A program made the translations under genes and the position numbers. The notes beneath the pieces are model-generated. The model saw only the letters and a list, made by a program, of their open reading frames with translations, made no database searches and was not told the origin of the DNA. A stretch of DNA of 64,000 nt. Origin: Candidatus Rubrivivax defluviihabitans (lineage in GTDB: Bacteria; Pseudomonadota; Gammaproteobacteria; Burkholderiales; Burkholderiaceae_C). Shown here piece after piece: positions 1 through 7,379 of this stretch (position 1 is its first letter; each line of letters opens with the position of its first letter). Location: contig JADJMW010000007.1 in the NCBI GenBank assembly GCA_016709385.1, positions 92,034 to 156,033 of the forward strand, in the 5' to 3' direction.

Positions 1-2
1 TG

Positions 3-281
3 GGCCGCATCGTCGAGATCGCACCGAGCAAGGCGCTGTACACGAACCCCTTGCACCCCTACACCGAGGCGCTGATGTCGGCGGTGCCGATTCCCGACCC
101 GAGCATCAAGCGCAAGCGCATTCCGCTGCAGGGCGACGTGCCCAGCCCCATCCACCCGCCCCAGGGCTGCCACTTCCACACCCGCTGCCCGATCGCGAAA
201 CACCCGCTGTGCAGCACCGAGCAGCCCATGCTGAAGCAGAGCGGCGAAGGGCACTGGGTAGCCTGCCATTTGCGCGGATAG
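3..281 (+). CDS. Peptide/nickel-type ABC transporter ATPase, C-terminal fragment
   Basis: The reading frame is open from the window edge, so only the last 92 codons are visible; the nucleotide-binding domain lies upstream. What remains is the C-terminal oligopeptide/dipeptide domain of DppF/OppF-type ATPases. It has the LHPYTEALMSAVP segment followed by the Cys-containing GCHFHTRCPIA motif, typical of this family. These ATPases power import of small peptides, nickel or related solutes together with two permeases and a periplasmic binding protein. The partners, if in an operon, are upstream of the window. The substrate cannot be told from this fragment. Confidence 0.88.
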   Translation, partial: GRIVEIAPSKALYTNPLHPYTEALMSAVPIPDPSIKRKRIPLQGDVPSPIHPPQGCHFHTRCPIAKHPLCSTEQPMLKQSGEGHWVACHLRG

Positions 282-403
282 ATGGCTCAACCAGTGGACG
301 TGCATCGACGGTATCGATCGATGGTGCGGCTGCGCGGCACGGAAGCACGGATGCGCGGCAAGTTGGGACGGCGCGGACAGGCGGTGCGGAGCGATGATCG
401 TAT

Positions 404-650
404 TCAGGCGACGCAGCCTGGCGGAACGCCCCGGCCGCGCGCCGCGCCGCCGCTGGCGGCCGCTCCCGTCGCAGCCGCAAAGGGTGGCGCCGGCGCGAGA
501 TGCCCCGGTGCGCCGCCCAGTGCGTCGAGCGGGCTGCGCACCGCGCCACCGCCCATGCGCAGCACATGCGCAGCACATGCGTATAGATCATCGTGGTGCT
601 GACGTCGGCGTGACCCAGCAGTTCCTGCAGGCCCCTCGTCGTTTCGTGTG
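404..650 (-). pseudogene. Integron-type tyrosine recombinase, C-terminal relic
   Basis: Read on the minus strand, the frame entering at about 650 gives LQELLGHADVSTTMIYTHVL, the box II region of IntI-type integrases with the catalytic His and Tyr. After a shift the next frame gives MGGGAVRSPLDAL, which is also IntI-like. The frame change coincides with an exact 11-bp tandem duplication at 559-569 and 570-580. The N-terminal two thirds of the protein are absent. The relic is certainly from the tyrosine recombinase superfamily. The IntI assignment rests on the YTHVL and RSPLDAL motifs. It cannot encode a working enzyme. Confidence 0.75.
559..580. repeat. 11-bp tandem duplication that breaks the integrase frame
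   Basis: The unit GCAGCACATGC occurs twice in direct succession, at 559-569 and 570-580. Removing one copy joins the two integrase frames, so the duplication is the likely disabling mutation of the relic around it. Confidence 0.8.
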
Positions 651-691
651 GAATCCAACAGTCAGAATCGCTGGTCGTCGTCGAGCCCCGG

Positions 692-997
692 TCACCCGGC
701 CACCGGCCGAAAAACGCGGATCCTGGGCGAGAGCTTGGCTCGGAGTTCCCGGTCGGCGACTCGGATGTCGTACTCGGACTGCAGGTTCAGCCAGAACCGG
801 GCCTCCATGCCGAAGAACAACCCGAGCCGAAGCGCTGTATCCGCGGTGATGGGGCGCTGGCCATTCACCAGTTCGCTGATCCTGCTCGGCGAGACATCGA
901 TGTTCGCCGCAAGTTGGCGGGCACTGATGCCCATGGGCTTCATGAAGTCCTCGAGCAGGATCTCGCCCGGATGAATCTCGTCAAGCAACTTGGCCAT
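692..997 (-). CDS. higA: HigA-family antitoxin, XRE helix-turn-helix
   Basis: This is a 101-residue protein of the HigA addiction-module antidote family. It begins with the characteristic HPGEILLEDFMKPMGIS segment. A lambda-repressor-like HTH follows at about residues 20-60, with ARQLAANIDVSPSRISELV as the recognition region, and then the family's TALRLGLFFG and FWLNLQSEYD segments. HigA neutralises the RelE-fold mRNA interferase HigB and represses its own operon. The usual order is higB then higA. Here only the last residues of HigB remain directly upstream (positions above 1009), so this antitoxin is probably an orphan. The length is normal and the start at 997 matches family N-termini. Confidence 0.88.
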   Translation of the reverse strand: MAKLLDEIHPGEILLEDFMKPMGISARQLAANIDVSPSRISELVNGQRPITADTALRLGLFFGMEARFWLNLQSEYDIRVADRELRAKLSPRIRVFRPVAG

Positions 998-1008
998 GTT
1001 TCAAAGTC

Positions 1009-1059
1009 CTAGTGGTAGTCCACGATCTCGACGCTGTGCGCTCCGTCGGTCTTCCAGAC
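1009..1059 (-). pseudogene. higB: HigB toxin, C-terminal stub
   Basis: Eleven bases upstream of higA, the minus strand ends a reading frame with W-K-T-D-G-A-H-S-V-E-I-V-D-Y-H-stop. This matches the near-invariant end of HigB toxins (WxDG...VEIVDYH). The same frame meets a stop codon at 1060-1062. No HigB-like sequence was recognised further upstream in any frame. The toxin therefore appears to have been deleted by a rearrangement that left only about 16 codons. The short length makes this a motif-based call, strengthened by its exact position before higA. Confidence 0.7.
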
Positions 1060-1582
1060 TCAATGAGCGGTCGGTCACCGGTCATGTTGAGAAAGCAGAT
1101 CCCTTTGACAGCGGTCGTTTGCGAGCGGCAAACGCCGATCTGGACGCGACGCGGCCAAGCGGCTGAATCCGAGGGCTCGCGACCTGACAGCTGCTGACGC
1201 GCTCTTGACGGCCACCCATCCAAATCGCAGGTTCCAGAGCGACCGTTGAGAAGGGACGGGCGAGCAACCGCCGCACGATACCTGCCGATTTCGTCCTGCT
1301 CGTCGGCGAGGTACTGCACGGGTGCCGAGTTGCAACGGATCTCATGGGCGTCCGGCCAAGCAGTTGGCCACAGTGTTTCGAGCGGCGCGGCACGCCCCGG
1401 ACCGACAACGCCATCAGGGCGTGTCGTCTGTGAGCCGCCGTGGCACCGCTGACACGCGCCACACTCGGGCGCATAGCGTTCGGGCAGACATCGTCTTGTT
1501 GCCGGGAATGGAGCGCGACAGGAGCAGCGCCCGTGGCTCACCACAAGAGCCGCTCCTACCATGTCGGCAGGTCTGAGCCCGG
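1060..1582. other. Intergenic, no gene recognised
   Basis: Several reading frames are open here on both strands, but none has a recognisable domain or a clear ribosome-binding site. The stretch separates the higBA relic from the cytochrome gene and may hold the missing HigB junction. No terminator or RNA gene was seen. Confidence 0.5.
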
Positions 1583-1975
1583 TCACTTGACCTTGAAGTC
1601 GAACCGTGGGTGGCAGTCGAGACAGAAGTTCACCGACTTCTCGTGCTGCCGATGGCAGAGTCCGCAATCGGCCTCGGTGCCGTAGTGGCGCGACTCGTGC
1701 GGATTCACCGGCTTCACGTTGGCGGTCGATGCAGCCAGGGCCTTGGAGTCGCCGTCGGCATGACAGCTGAGGCAGGTTTCCATCGACACCGGCTCCGACT
1801 TCTTCGCTTCCCCGTGACACTTCACGCAGCGCACGCGATTGTCGGCATGCAGCTTGCCGAGCGGCCCTTCCGTCGTCCTTGTTGCGTCTTGAGCGCCGAC
1901 TGCGCCGGCAAGAAAGACGCCCACCATCAAGGCGAGTGTGGCCGACAGGAAGTTGCGCAAGGATTTGTCGCTCAT
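1583..1975 (-). CDS. Periplasmic tetraheme cytochrome c
   Basis: This is a 130-residue protein with an N-terminal signal peptide (hydrophobic stretch at about residues 9-28, ending AGAVGAQ) and four CXXCH heme motifs: CVKCH, CLSCH, CGLCH and CLDCH. Size and spacing match the small tetraheme cytochromes that accompany, or are fused to, periplasmic flavocytochrome reductases. The gene lies 118 bases downstream of a Tat-exported flavoprotein on the same strand, so it probably delivers electrons to or from that enzyme. The start at 1975 was chosen because the signal peptide begins there; the frame is open further upstream. Which redox partner feeds it cannot be read from the sequence. Confidence 0.87.
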   Translation of the reverse strand: MSDKSLRNFLSATLALMVGVFLAGAVGAQDATRTTEGPLGKLHADNRVRCVKCHGEAKKSEPVSMETCLSCHADGDSKALAASTANVKPVNPHESRHYGTEADCGLCHRQHEKSVNFCLDCHPRFDFKVK

Positions 1976-2093
1976 TTGTTTCCCCAGTCCTGAACATGGC
2001 GCCGAGAACGGCAGGGCCCGTTCGCAGCCGATTCGATTGACATTGACCGTCCCCTTCGCCCCTCGGGCGATCGAAGCTCTGCCCCTCGGGCAA

Positions 2094-3779
2094 TCAAAGC
2101 TTCGCCACATGACGTCCGGCCAGGTAGCCGAAGGTGTAGCAGCGGCCCAGGGACAGGCCGAAGACGGTGAGCGGGTAGTCGACGCCGCCGTAGAAGCCGC
2201 CGCCCAGGTTCCCGATCAGGTATAGGCCCTGGATGGGCTTGCCATCGGCGTCCAGGGCCTGATGGTTCTCGTCGACCAGCATGCCCGAGGTGATCGCGGA
2301 GACACGGACTCTGCGGTGAATGCCGTAGAAGGGCGGCTTGACGACGGGAATCAGCCGGTCGGCGGGCTTGCCGAAGTCGTCGTCCTTGCCAGCGGCAACG
2401 AGTTCGTTGTAGCGCCTGACGGTCGCCGCCAGGCCCGCGGCGTCGATCCCGAGCTTGCCGGCCAGTTCCTCGAGCGTGTCGGCCACATAGGTGTTGACCT
2501 GCGACGGGAAGACGCCCTTCTTCGGGGTCGGATCTTCGGGCATGTAGTTTTTCAGGCCCTCCGGCGGCACCAGCCTGCCCGGCCAGTTCGCGGCCCGCGT
2601 CATGTAGTCGGCATCGAAGATCTGGCAGTAGTGCCCGGCGTCCTTCGCATCGCGCAGGTAGTTGTTGAGCAGGGACATCTCGACGCTCTCGTTGACGAAG
2701 CGCCTGCCCGCCCGATTCACGGCCAGGAAGGGCATGTCGCACATCGAGGCCGGGCCGGCGTCGAAGTCGTGCAGCATCTTGGTGTGGCCGATGGGCTCGA
2801 TCACGCCGCCGGCCCAGTAGGCCATGGCGAAACCGTCACCGGTGCGGTCCATCTGCTTGCGGCCGAAATGCTTCAGGTCGGGGATGAAGTAGTCGCACAT
2901 CGCCTTGTTGTTCTGGTAGTCGCCGGTGGCCACGATGACGCCCTTGGTGGCCAGGAACTTCCTGTACTTGCCGTCCTTGCCCTTGGCGATGACGCCCTTG
3001 ACCTCGCCGGCGGCGTTCTGCACCAGTTGCTCGGCGGGCATGCGGAAGAAGAACTGCACGCCGGCCTTCTGGGCCACCTGGGCCAGGGCACGCATGCCGT
3101 CGCCCGTGGTGTAGGGCTTGGGGCCGAAGAACGACGTGACGTAGTTCAGCGTATAGCCATTGAGTTTGCGGATGGCGAACTGCGGTGCACTGCCCTGGTC
3201 GACGACTTGCGCGCCGCCCTGCTTGGCGCGGTCGATGACCCAGCGCACGGCCTCGCCCGAGTGGTAGGCCCATTGCCGGATGAGCGCCGGGTTGCAGCGG
3301 TGGTTGTTGTCGTTCAGGAGCTTGGCGACCAGCGCCTCGATGCCGGCCTTGTCGCTGGTGGCCAGGTCGATCCCCGAACCGGTATTGCCCTGCGACATCG
3401 GCATGGGGTGCTTCTGGATCACGGCGACCTTGGCGCCGCTCTCGGCGGCCGCGAGGGCCGCCGGAACACCCGATGCACCCGCGCCGACCACGACGACGTC
3501 GAAGCTCAGCGTTTCCTTGATATCCGCGTCGGCAATCGGCCTGGGCTTGGGCAGAAAGGACAGTGTCGCGCCGCCATCGGAACTGCGGGCGAAATTGCCG
3601 CTGCTGTCCACCGCCGCGCCAGCAGCTTCGGCGGCCAAGCTGGCCAGCCCGAGCGCACCGACGCCCGCGGCACCGGCAGCCGTGCGCGAAAAGAAGCTCC
3701 GGCGCGAGATGCCGTGGGCCAGCACGTCCCGGGTATAGCCGTCCATCCCTTTTGTCGCCAGCGATCGGTCCTTGCTCAT
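2094..3779 (-). CDS. Tat-exported FAD-dependent oxidoreductase, flavocytochrome-c type
   Basis: This is a 561-residue flavoprotein. A twin-arginine signal (SRRSFFSRTAAGAAGVGALG, about residues 25-44) is followed by the dinucleotide-binding motif VVVVGAGASGVPAALAAAES and the family segment NRAGRRFVNES. The fold class is fumarate reductase/urocanate reductase/3-ketosteroid dehydrogenase. The HHTxGG active-site signature of fumarate reductases is not present: the matching region reads SAITSGMLVD. The end reads GGGFYGGVDYPLTVFGLSLG. The substrate is therefore probably not fumarate, and methacrylate-, urocanate- or steroid-like acceptors are open possibilities. The start at 3779 follows a GAGGAG ribosome-binding site. 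The downstream tetraheme cytochrome suggests a two-protein reductase. Confidence 0.8.
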   Translation of the reverse strand: MSKDRSLATKGMDGYTRDVLAHGISRRSFFSRTAAGAAGVGALGLASLAAEAAGAAVDSSGNFARSSDGGATLSFLPKPRPIADADIKETLSFDVVVVGAGASGVPAALAAAESGAKVAVIQKHPMPMSQGNTGSGIDLATSDKAGIEALVAKLLNDNNHRCNPALIRQWAYHSGEAVRWVIDRAKQGGAQVVDQGSAPQFAIRKLNGYTLNYVTSFFGPKPYTTGDGMRALAQVAQKAGVQFFFRMPAEQLVQNAAGEVKGVIAKGKDGKYRKFLATKGVIVATGDYQNNKAMCDYFIPDLKHFGRKQMDRTGDGFAMAYWAGGVIEPIGHTKMLHDFDAGPASMCDMPFLAVNRAGRRFVNESVEMSLLNNYLRDAKDAGHYCQIFDADYMTRAANWPGRLVPPEGLKNYMPEDPTPKKGVFPSQVNTYVADTLEELAGKLGIDAAGLAATVRRYNELVAAGKDDDFGKPADRLIPVVKPPFYGIHRRVRVSAITSGMLVDENHQALDADGKPIQGLYLIGNLGGGFYGGVDYPLTVFGLSLGRCYTFGYLAGRHVAKL

Positions 3780-3863
3780 CGTCTGCTCCTCGAAGTGACG
3801 CGGCGACACCTGCAACCGAACCCGGTCGCCAGATCACCGCATCTTGGTATAAACCCTAATCTC

Positions 3864-3873
3864 CAATCGATTG
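3864..3873. promoter_or_regulatory. Palindrome in the flavoprotein/LysR divergent region
   Basis: CAATCGATTG is a perfect 10-bp palindrome in an AT-richer patch between the divergent flavoprotein (start 3779) and LysR gene (start 3975). This is where an autoregulating LysR protein would be expected to bind. Function is inferred from position only. Confidence 0.4.
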
Positions 3874-3974
3874 TGGGAGGGGAGTGGGCATTGATCCAGT
3901 CGCTTTTTGGATGGTCGGATAAGCCCCGCGAATAGCATTGGGCTGCTTCAGCGTCCCCGATCGAGACCGTTGCC

Positions 3975-4946
3975 GTGACCCATCCGCCTTCGCCCGCCGT
4001 CATGTTCTCGCGCCTGATGGCCAAGGCGCGCCTGCGGCACCTGCAACTGCTGGTCGCGGTGGCCGATCAAGGCAACCTCAAGCACGCCGCCGAGGAAGTG
4101 GGGCTCAGCCAACCGGCGGCGACCCAGGCCATCGCCGAACTGGAGCAACTGCTCGAACTGAGGCTGTTCGAGCGCCACTCCAAAGGCATGCGTCTGGCCG
4201 CGGCTGGCTCGATCCTGATCCCGGTCATTCGCAACATGCTGGAGGCGCTGCAGGCCGCGACGCAGGCGCTGGCCACGCTGCAGGAAGGCGCGAGCGGCCT
4301 GCTCCGGGTCGGCGTGATCACGGCGGTCGCTTCGGCCGTGCTGGGTGAGCGCGTGCTGCGTTTCTGTGCCCGCCACCCGGACATGCGGGTGGAGATCATC
4401 GAGGACGCCGCCGAACACCTGGTGCAGGAACTGTTGTCCGGCAGCCTGAACCTGGTGCTGGGCCGGCGTCCGCAACCCTTGCCCGCGAAGCTGCGCTTCG
4501 AGGCCCTGCGACCCGACGAAGCCATCGTCATCGCCGGCCCGCTACACCCGCTGGTCGGGCGCCGGGGACTGAGGCTCGAAGATCTCGGCGGCTACGCCTG
4601 GATGCGCGCGGCGCCTGGCGTGTGGACGCGCGAGATCTTCGACGCGCTGTTCGAGGACGCTGGCATGCGTCCGCGCCTGCACCAGGTGTCGCTCGCCTCG
4701 CTGGGACCCTTGCCGGAGATCCTGAGCGACAACCAGACCATCGCGATGGTCCCTGCCGGCATCGGTCGTTCACTGGTTCGGTGGAACCTGGCGGTGAGGT
4801 TGGACGCGCACCTGGGCACACCTCGCGGCGAGATCGGCGTGTTGTGTGCGGCCGAATCGATGGAAGACCCGATCTGCCTGGAGTTCATGGCTGCCCTGCG
4901 CGCGGAGTCCGAGGGCGAACCTGTCCTGAGCCGCGTCATGCGGTGA
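3975..4946 (+). CDS. LysR-type transcriptional regulator
   Basis: This 323-residue LysR-family regulator has the winged HTH at about residues 20-78 (LRHLQLLVAVADQGNLKHAA, then AATQAIAELEQLLELRLFER). A LysR substrate-binding effector domain occupies the rest. It is transcribed away from the flavoprotein/cytochrome pair, the classic LysR arrangement, so it probably controls that pair in response to its substrate. The start used is GTG at 3975. ATG codons at 4002 and 4017 are in frame and could be the real start, since LysR proteins usually begin 5-10 residues before the HTH. The inducer is unknown. Confidence 0.88.
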   Translation: MTHPPSPAVMFSRLMAKARLRHLQLLVAVADQGNLKHAAEEVGLSQPAATQAIAELEQLLELRLFERHSKGMRLAAAGSILIPVIRNMLEALQAATQALATLQEGASGLLRVGVITAVASAVLGERVLRFCARHPDMRVEIIEDAAEHLVQELLSGSLNLVLGRRPQPLPAKLRFEALRPDEAIVIAGPLHPLVGRRGLRLEDLGGYAWMRAAPGVWTREIFDALFEDAGMRPRLHQVSLASLGPLPEILSDNQTIAMVPAGIGRSLVRWNLAVRLDAHLGTPRGEIGVLCAAESMEDPICLEFMAALRAESEGEPVLSRVMR

Positions 4947-4970
4947 GCCGGGTCTGACCCACACGAGAAA

Positions 4971-5489
4971 TCACCGAGCCGACGTCTTCCCTGCTGAGGA
5001 CCGGCGCCGGCGCGACAGTGGAGCCGCGTCGGCTTCGGCCTCGGTGACGTCGGCGGGCGCGCTGCCGAGTGGCCGAAGCAGCGCGTCGAGCACGTCGTAG
5101 GCCCGCTGCAAGGTTTCGACCCCCACCTTCTTCTCGATGCTGGCATAACGCTCTTCGATCATCGGAATCATGCGGCGCCCGAGCTGGCGGCTGCGTGCGG
5201 TGACGGAGACGCGGACTCGGCGCTGGTCGTCGGCCATCCGCTCGCGGTCGACGAGGCCGGCCTCCTCCATTCGCAGCAGCACGCCGACGATGCTGGGGCT
5301 GGATATCTGGCACAGCTCGCACAACTGGCGTGGTTCCAGCGGCCCGTGCGTCAGCAGCGCCCGGATGATCCGCCATTGCTGTTCCGTCACGCCGTTCTCG
5401 TTCAGGATGGGCCGGAACTGCGCCATCAGCGCTTCGCGCGCCTGCAGCATCAGCTGCGGCAGATTGCGGTGACGCAATGGGGTCGACAT
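4971..5489 (-). CDS. hpaR: MarR-family repressor of the homoprotocatechuate operon
   Basis: This 172-residue MarR-family protein is close to HpaR, the repressor of 4-hydroxyphenylacetate/homoprotocatechuate degradation. Diagnostic segments are LRHRNLPQLMLQAREALM, EQQWRIIRALLTHGPLEP (HTH) and DDQRRVRVSVTA (wing). Known HpaR proteins repress the meta-cleavage operon and are released by aromatic ligands. The gene is divergent from the TRAP-hpa operon, with a 279-base shared regulatory region holding repeated ACATCAyAGTrAA sites. The start at 5489 follows GAGGAAAG at good spacing; the frame is open upstream to 5618. The tail after about residue 145 is basic and unlike the family core. Confidence 0.88.
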   Translation of the reverse strand: MSTPLRHRNLPQLMLQAREALMAQFRPILNENGVTEQQWRIIRALLTHGPLEPRQLCELCQISSPSIVGVLLRMEEAGLVDRERMADDQRRVRVSVTARSRQLGRRMIPMIEERYASIEKKVGVETLQRAYDVLDALLRPLGSAPADVTEAEADAAPLSRRRRSSAGKTSAR

Positions 5490-5547
5490 GCTCTTTCCTC
5501 GCTGGTGTTTCGATCGGCTCTGGCGGGCGTCAATGACGTCTTGGCTC

Positions 5548-5560
5548 ACATCATAGTGAA
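5548..5560. promoter_or_regulatory. Candidate HpaR operator, hpaR-proximal copy
   Basis: ACATCATAGTGAA lies 59 bases upstream of the hpaR start. The related ACATCACAGTAAA lies at 5673-5685 over the promoter of the divergent operon. Two copies of one motif in the shared region fit a repressor that controls both directions. This is inferred, with no binding data. Confidence 0.45.
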
Positions 5561-5661
5561 CTTGCGTCGCGCAGCGATTCATCGACCAGGCGCTGCCGAG
5601 CGGCGGCTGGAACGCCATCCAGCCTCAGGGTAACTCCTGAGTTCGCAGTCACTACCGACAC

Positions 5662-5690
5662 TTGACTTACTAACATCACAGTAAAATAAT
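5662..5690 (+). promoter_or_regulatory. Promoter of the TRAP-hpa operon
   Basis: TTGACT at 5662-5667 and AATAAT at 5685-5690 are separated by 17 bases, close to sigma-70 consensus and unusual in this GC-rich DNA. The -10 overlaps the ACATCACAGTAAA operator candidate at 5673-5685, so a bound repressor would block it. Confidence 0.6.
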
Positions 5691-5708
5691 CACGCACATG
5701 TTAGCAAG
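5666..5708. promoter_or_regulatory. Long inverted repeat over the hpa promoter
   Basis: CTTACTAACAT (5666-5676) and ATGTTAGCAAG (5698-5708) form an 11-bp inverted repeat with one mismatch, centred on the -10 region. It is a second candidate binding site for HpaR or another regulator at the start of the operon. Confidence 0.5.
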
Positions 5709-5768
5709 ACAGCGGCTCGAGATGACAAGCCGGTCGCCAACCCAGATCCATTCACGGAGACAAACCCC

Positions 5769-6809
5769 ATGCCGACTTCCCGCACCCATGTCAGCCGCCT
5801 CGTCTGTGCTGCCCTCACCCTGGCTTCGTCCAGCCTGTACGCGCAGGCGGTGACGCTCAAGGTTTCGCACTTCCTGCCGCCGAACTCCAACTACCAGAAG
5901 GGCGTGCTGGAACCGTGGTGCGACCGGCTCGCCAAGGACTCCGCCGGCCAGCTGAAGTGCCAGATCTACCCCGCGATGCAGCTCGGCGGCACGCCGCCCC
6001 AGTTGGCCGACCAGGTGAAGAACGCCGTGGCCGACATCGTGATGACCTCGCCCAGCTATTCCTCCGGCCGCTTCCCGTACACCGAGGCGCTGGAACAGCC
6101 GTTCACGCTGCCGCCCGGCGGCCTGGCCGGCAGCAAGGCGATGTGGGAGTACAGCCAGAAGTACGCCACCAAGGACTACGCCGACTTCAAGCTGCTGGCC
6201 ATGTTCACGGGCAGCGGCATCATCATGAGCACGTCCAGCAAGCCGATCCTGACCGTCGAAGGCTTCAAGGGCGTGAAGCTGCGCAGCCCCTCGCGCAGTG
6301 CGGCCAAGTTGCTCACCGCGCTCGGCGGTGCGCCGGTCAACATGCCGCCGGCGCAGATCACGGAAGCGGTCGCCAAGGGTGTGGTCGACGGTGCCATGGC
6401 GACCTGGGAGCTGGTGCCCGCGGTCAAGCTGCAGGAAGTGACGAAGTACCACATGCAGGGCCCGGCCGACCAGGCGGCCTTCACCCAGAACCCGCTGGTG
6501 ATGCTGATGAACAAGGCCCGGTACGACGGCCTGCCGCCCGAGCTGAAGGCCGTGCTGGACAAGGCCAGCGGGCCCGCCCTGGTGGAACTGGCCGGCGCGG
6601 CCTGGGACAAGGCCATCGTCGACGGCCGCAGGATCGCCGGCGAAGCCGGCAACAAGACCCTCACCGTCAAGCCCGAGGACTACGAGGCGATGCGCAAGAT
6701 GTCGGCTGCGGTCGAGGTGGAGTGGGCCAGGGACGTGGCGGCGAAGGGGCTGGATGGGGCGATGCTGGTCAAGGAGGTCCGGGCCCTGGGTGCCAAGTAC
6801 ATGAAGTGA
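5769..6809 (+). CDS. TRAP transporter periplasmic substrate-binding protein (DctP family)
   Basis: This is a 346-residue DctP-family solute receptor. Residues 1-26 are a signal peptide ending LYAQA. The mature protein starts VTLKVSHFLPPNSN and contains the family segment GVKLRSPSRSAAKLLTALGG, whose Arg residue in this class clamps the carboxylate of the ligand. It captures a carboxylate in the periplasm for sodium- or proton-driven uptake by the two membrane subunits encoded next. As the first gene of an hpa operon it probably imports a phenylacetate-type acid such as homoprotocatechuate. That substrate is an inference from context. The gap to the small permease gene is 30 bases. Confidence 0.88.
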   Translation: MPTSRTHVSRLVCAALTLASSSLYAQAVTLKVSHFLPPNSNYQKGVLEPWCDRLAKDSAGQLKCQIYPAMQLGGTPPQLADQVKNAVADIVMTSPSYSSGRFPYTEALEQPFTLPPGGLAGSKAMWEYSQKYATKDYADFKLLAMFTGSGIIMSTSSKPILTVEGFKGVKLRSPSRSAAKLLTALGGAPVNMPPAQITEAVAKGVVDGAMATWELVPAVKLQEVTKYHMQGPADQAAFTQNPLVMLMNKARYDGLPPELKAVLDKASGPALVELAGAAWDKAIVDGRRIAGEAGNKTLTVKPEDYEAMRKMSAAVEVEWARDVAAKGLDGAMLVKEVRALGAKYMK

Positions 6810-6839
6810 TCCGCTGCCACCACCCCAGGGGTTCACACC

Positions 6840-7379
6840 ATGGCTGAAGTCATCGAACGCGAGGGCGCCGCCGCACAGGTGTCCCGGCGGGGGGTCGGAC
6901 GGCTGCTCGATCGCCTGGCGACGGGGTTCACGATGCTGGGCGGGCTGACCTTCTGCGTACTGATCGTGATGTCGATCGTCTCCATCGTCGGGCGCAAGCT
7001 GTTCGCAGCCCCGGTGCAGGGTGATGTCGAGCTGATGCAGATGGGCGCCGCCGTCGGGGCGGCCGCCTTCCTGCCGCTGTGCGAGCTGTACGACCACAAC
7101 GTCAAGGTCGACGCCCTGACCGGCTGGATGAGCGACCGCGGCCGGGCGGTGCTCGACTCGGCGGCACATGGGCTGCTGACCGTGGCCGCCGTGCTCATCA
7201 GCTGGCGCACCGCGCTGGCCGCGGTCGACGGCCACTCGTCGGGCGAGGTGTCGACCTTGCTTTCCGTGCCGATGTGGCAGCCGGTGGCGCTGCTGGTGCC
7301 GAGCTTCGTGCTGCTGGCGCTGTGCGGGCTGTACCGCACGGGCGGGGCGCTGCGCAAGGCGCTGGGGAGCGCCTCGTGA
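6840..7379 (+). CDS. TRAP transporter small permease (DctQ family)
   Basis: This 179-residue membrane protein has four predicted helices, as usual for DctQ subunits. The first runs at about residues 32-54, with the family pattern near VSIVGRKLFAAPVQGDVELMQ. It joins the binding protein and large permease in a tripartite TRAP importer in the inner membrane. Its stop codon overlaps the GTG start of the large permease by four bases (GTGA), indicating translational coupling. The length is normal for the family and the start at 6840 follows a short purine-rich stretch. Confidence 0.86.
   Translation: MAEVIEREGAAAQVSRRGVGRLLDRLATGFTMLGGLTFCVLIVMSIVSIVGRKLFAAPVQGDVELMQMGAAVGAAAFLPLCELYDHNVKVDALTGWMSDRGRAVLDSAAHGLLTVAAVLISWRTALAAVDGHSSGEVSTLLSVPMWQPVALLVPSFVLLALCGLYRTGGALRKALGSAS

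Noticed and set aside
106..591. 161-codon minus-strand frame near the left end
   Set aside because: Only its start carries integrase sequence, as part of the frameshifted relic. The rest is antisense to the ABC ATPase gene.
1082..1474. 130-codon minus-strand frame upstream of the HigB stub as a possible toxin
   Set aside because: No RelE/HigB features (no N-terminal FKD/ETE-like segment or core strands) and it is in a different frame from the HigB end.
2262..3935. 557-codon plus-strand frame over the flavoprotein
   Set aside because: Shadow of the minus-strand flavoprotein; composition rich in His, Val and Gly without motifs.
5676..7235. Long minus-strand open frame over the TRAP receptor and small permease
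   Set aside because: It is antisense to two clear TRAP genes, has His/Arg/Gly-rich low-complexity translation and no recognisable domain. High GC content produces such frames.
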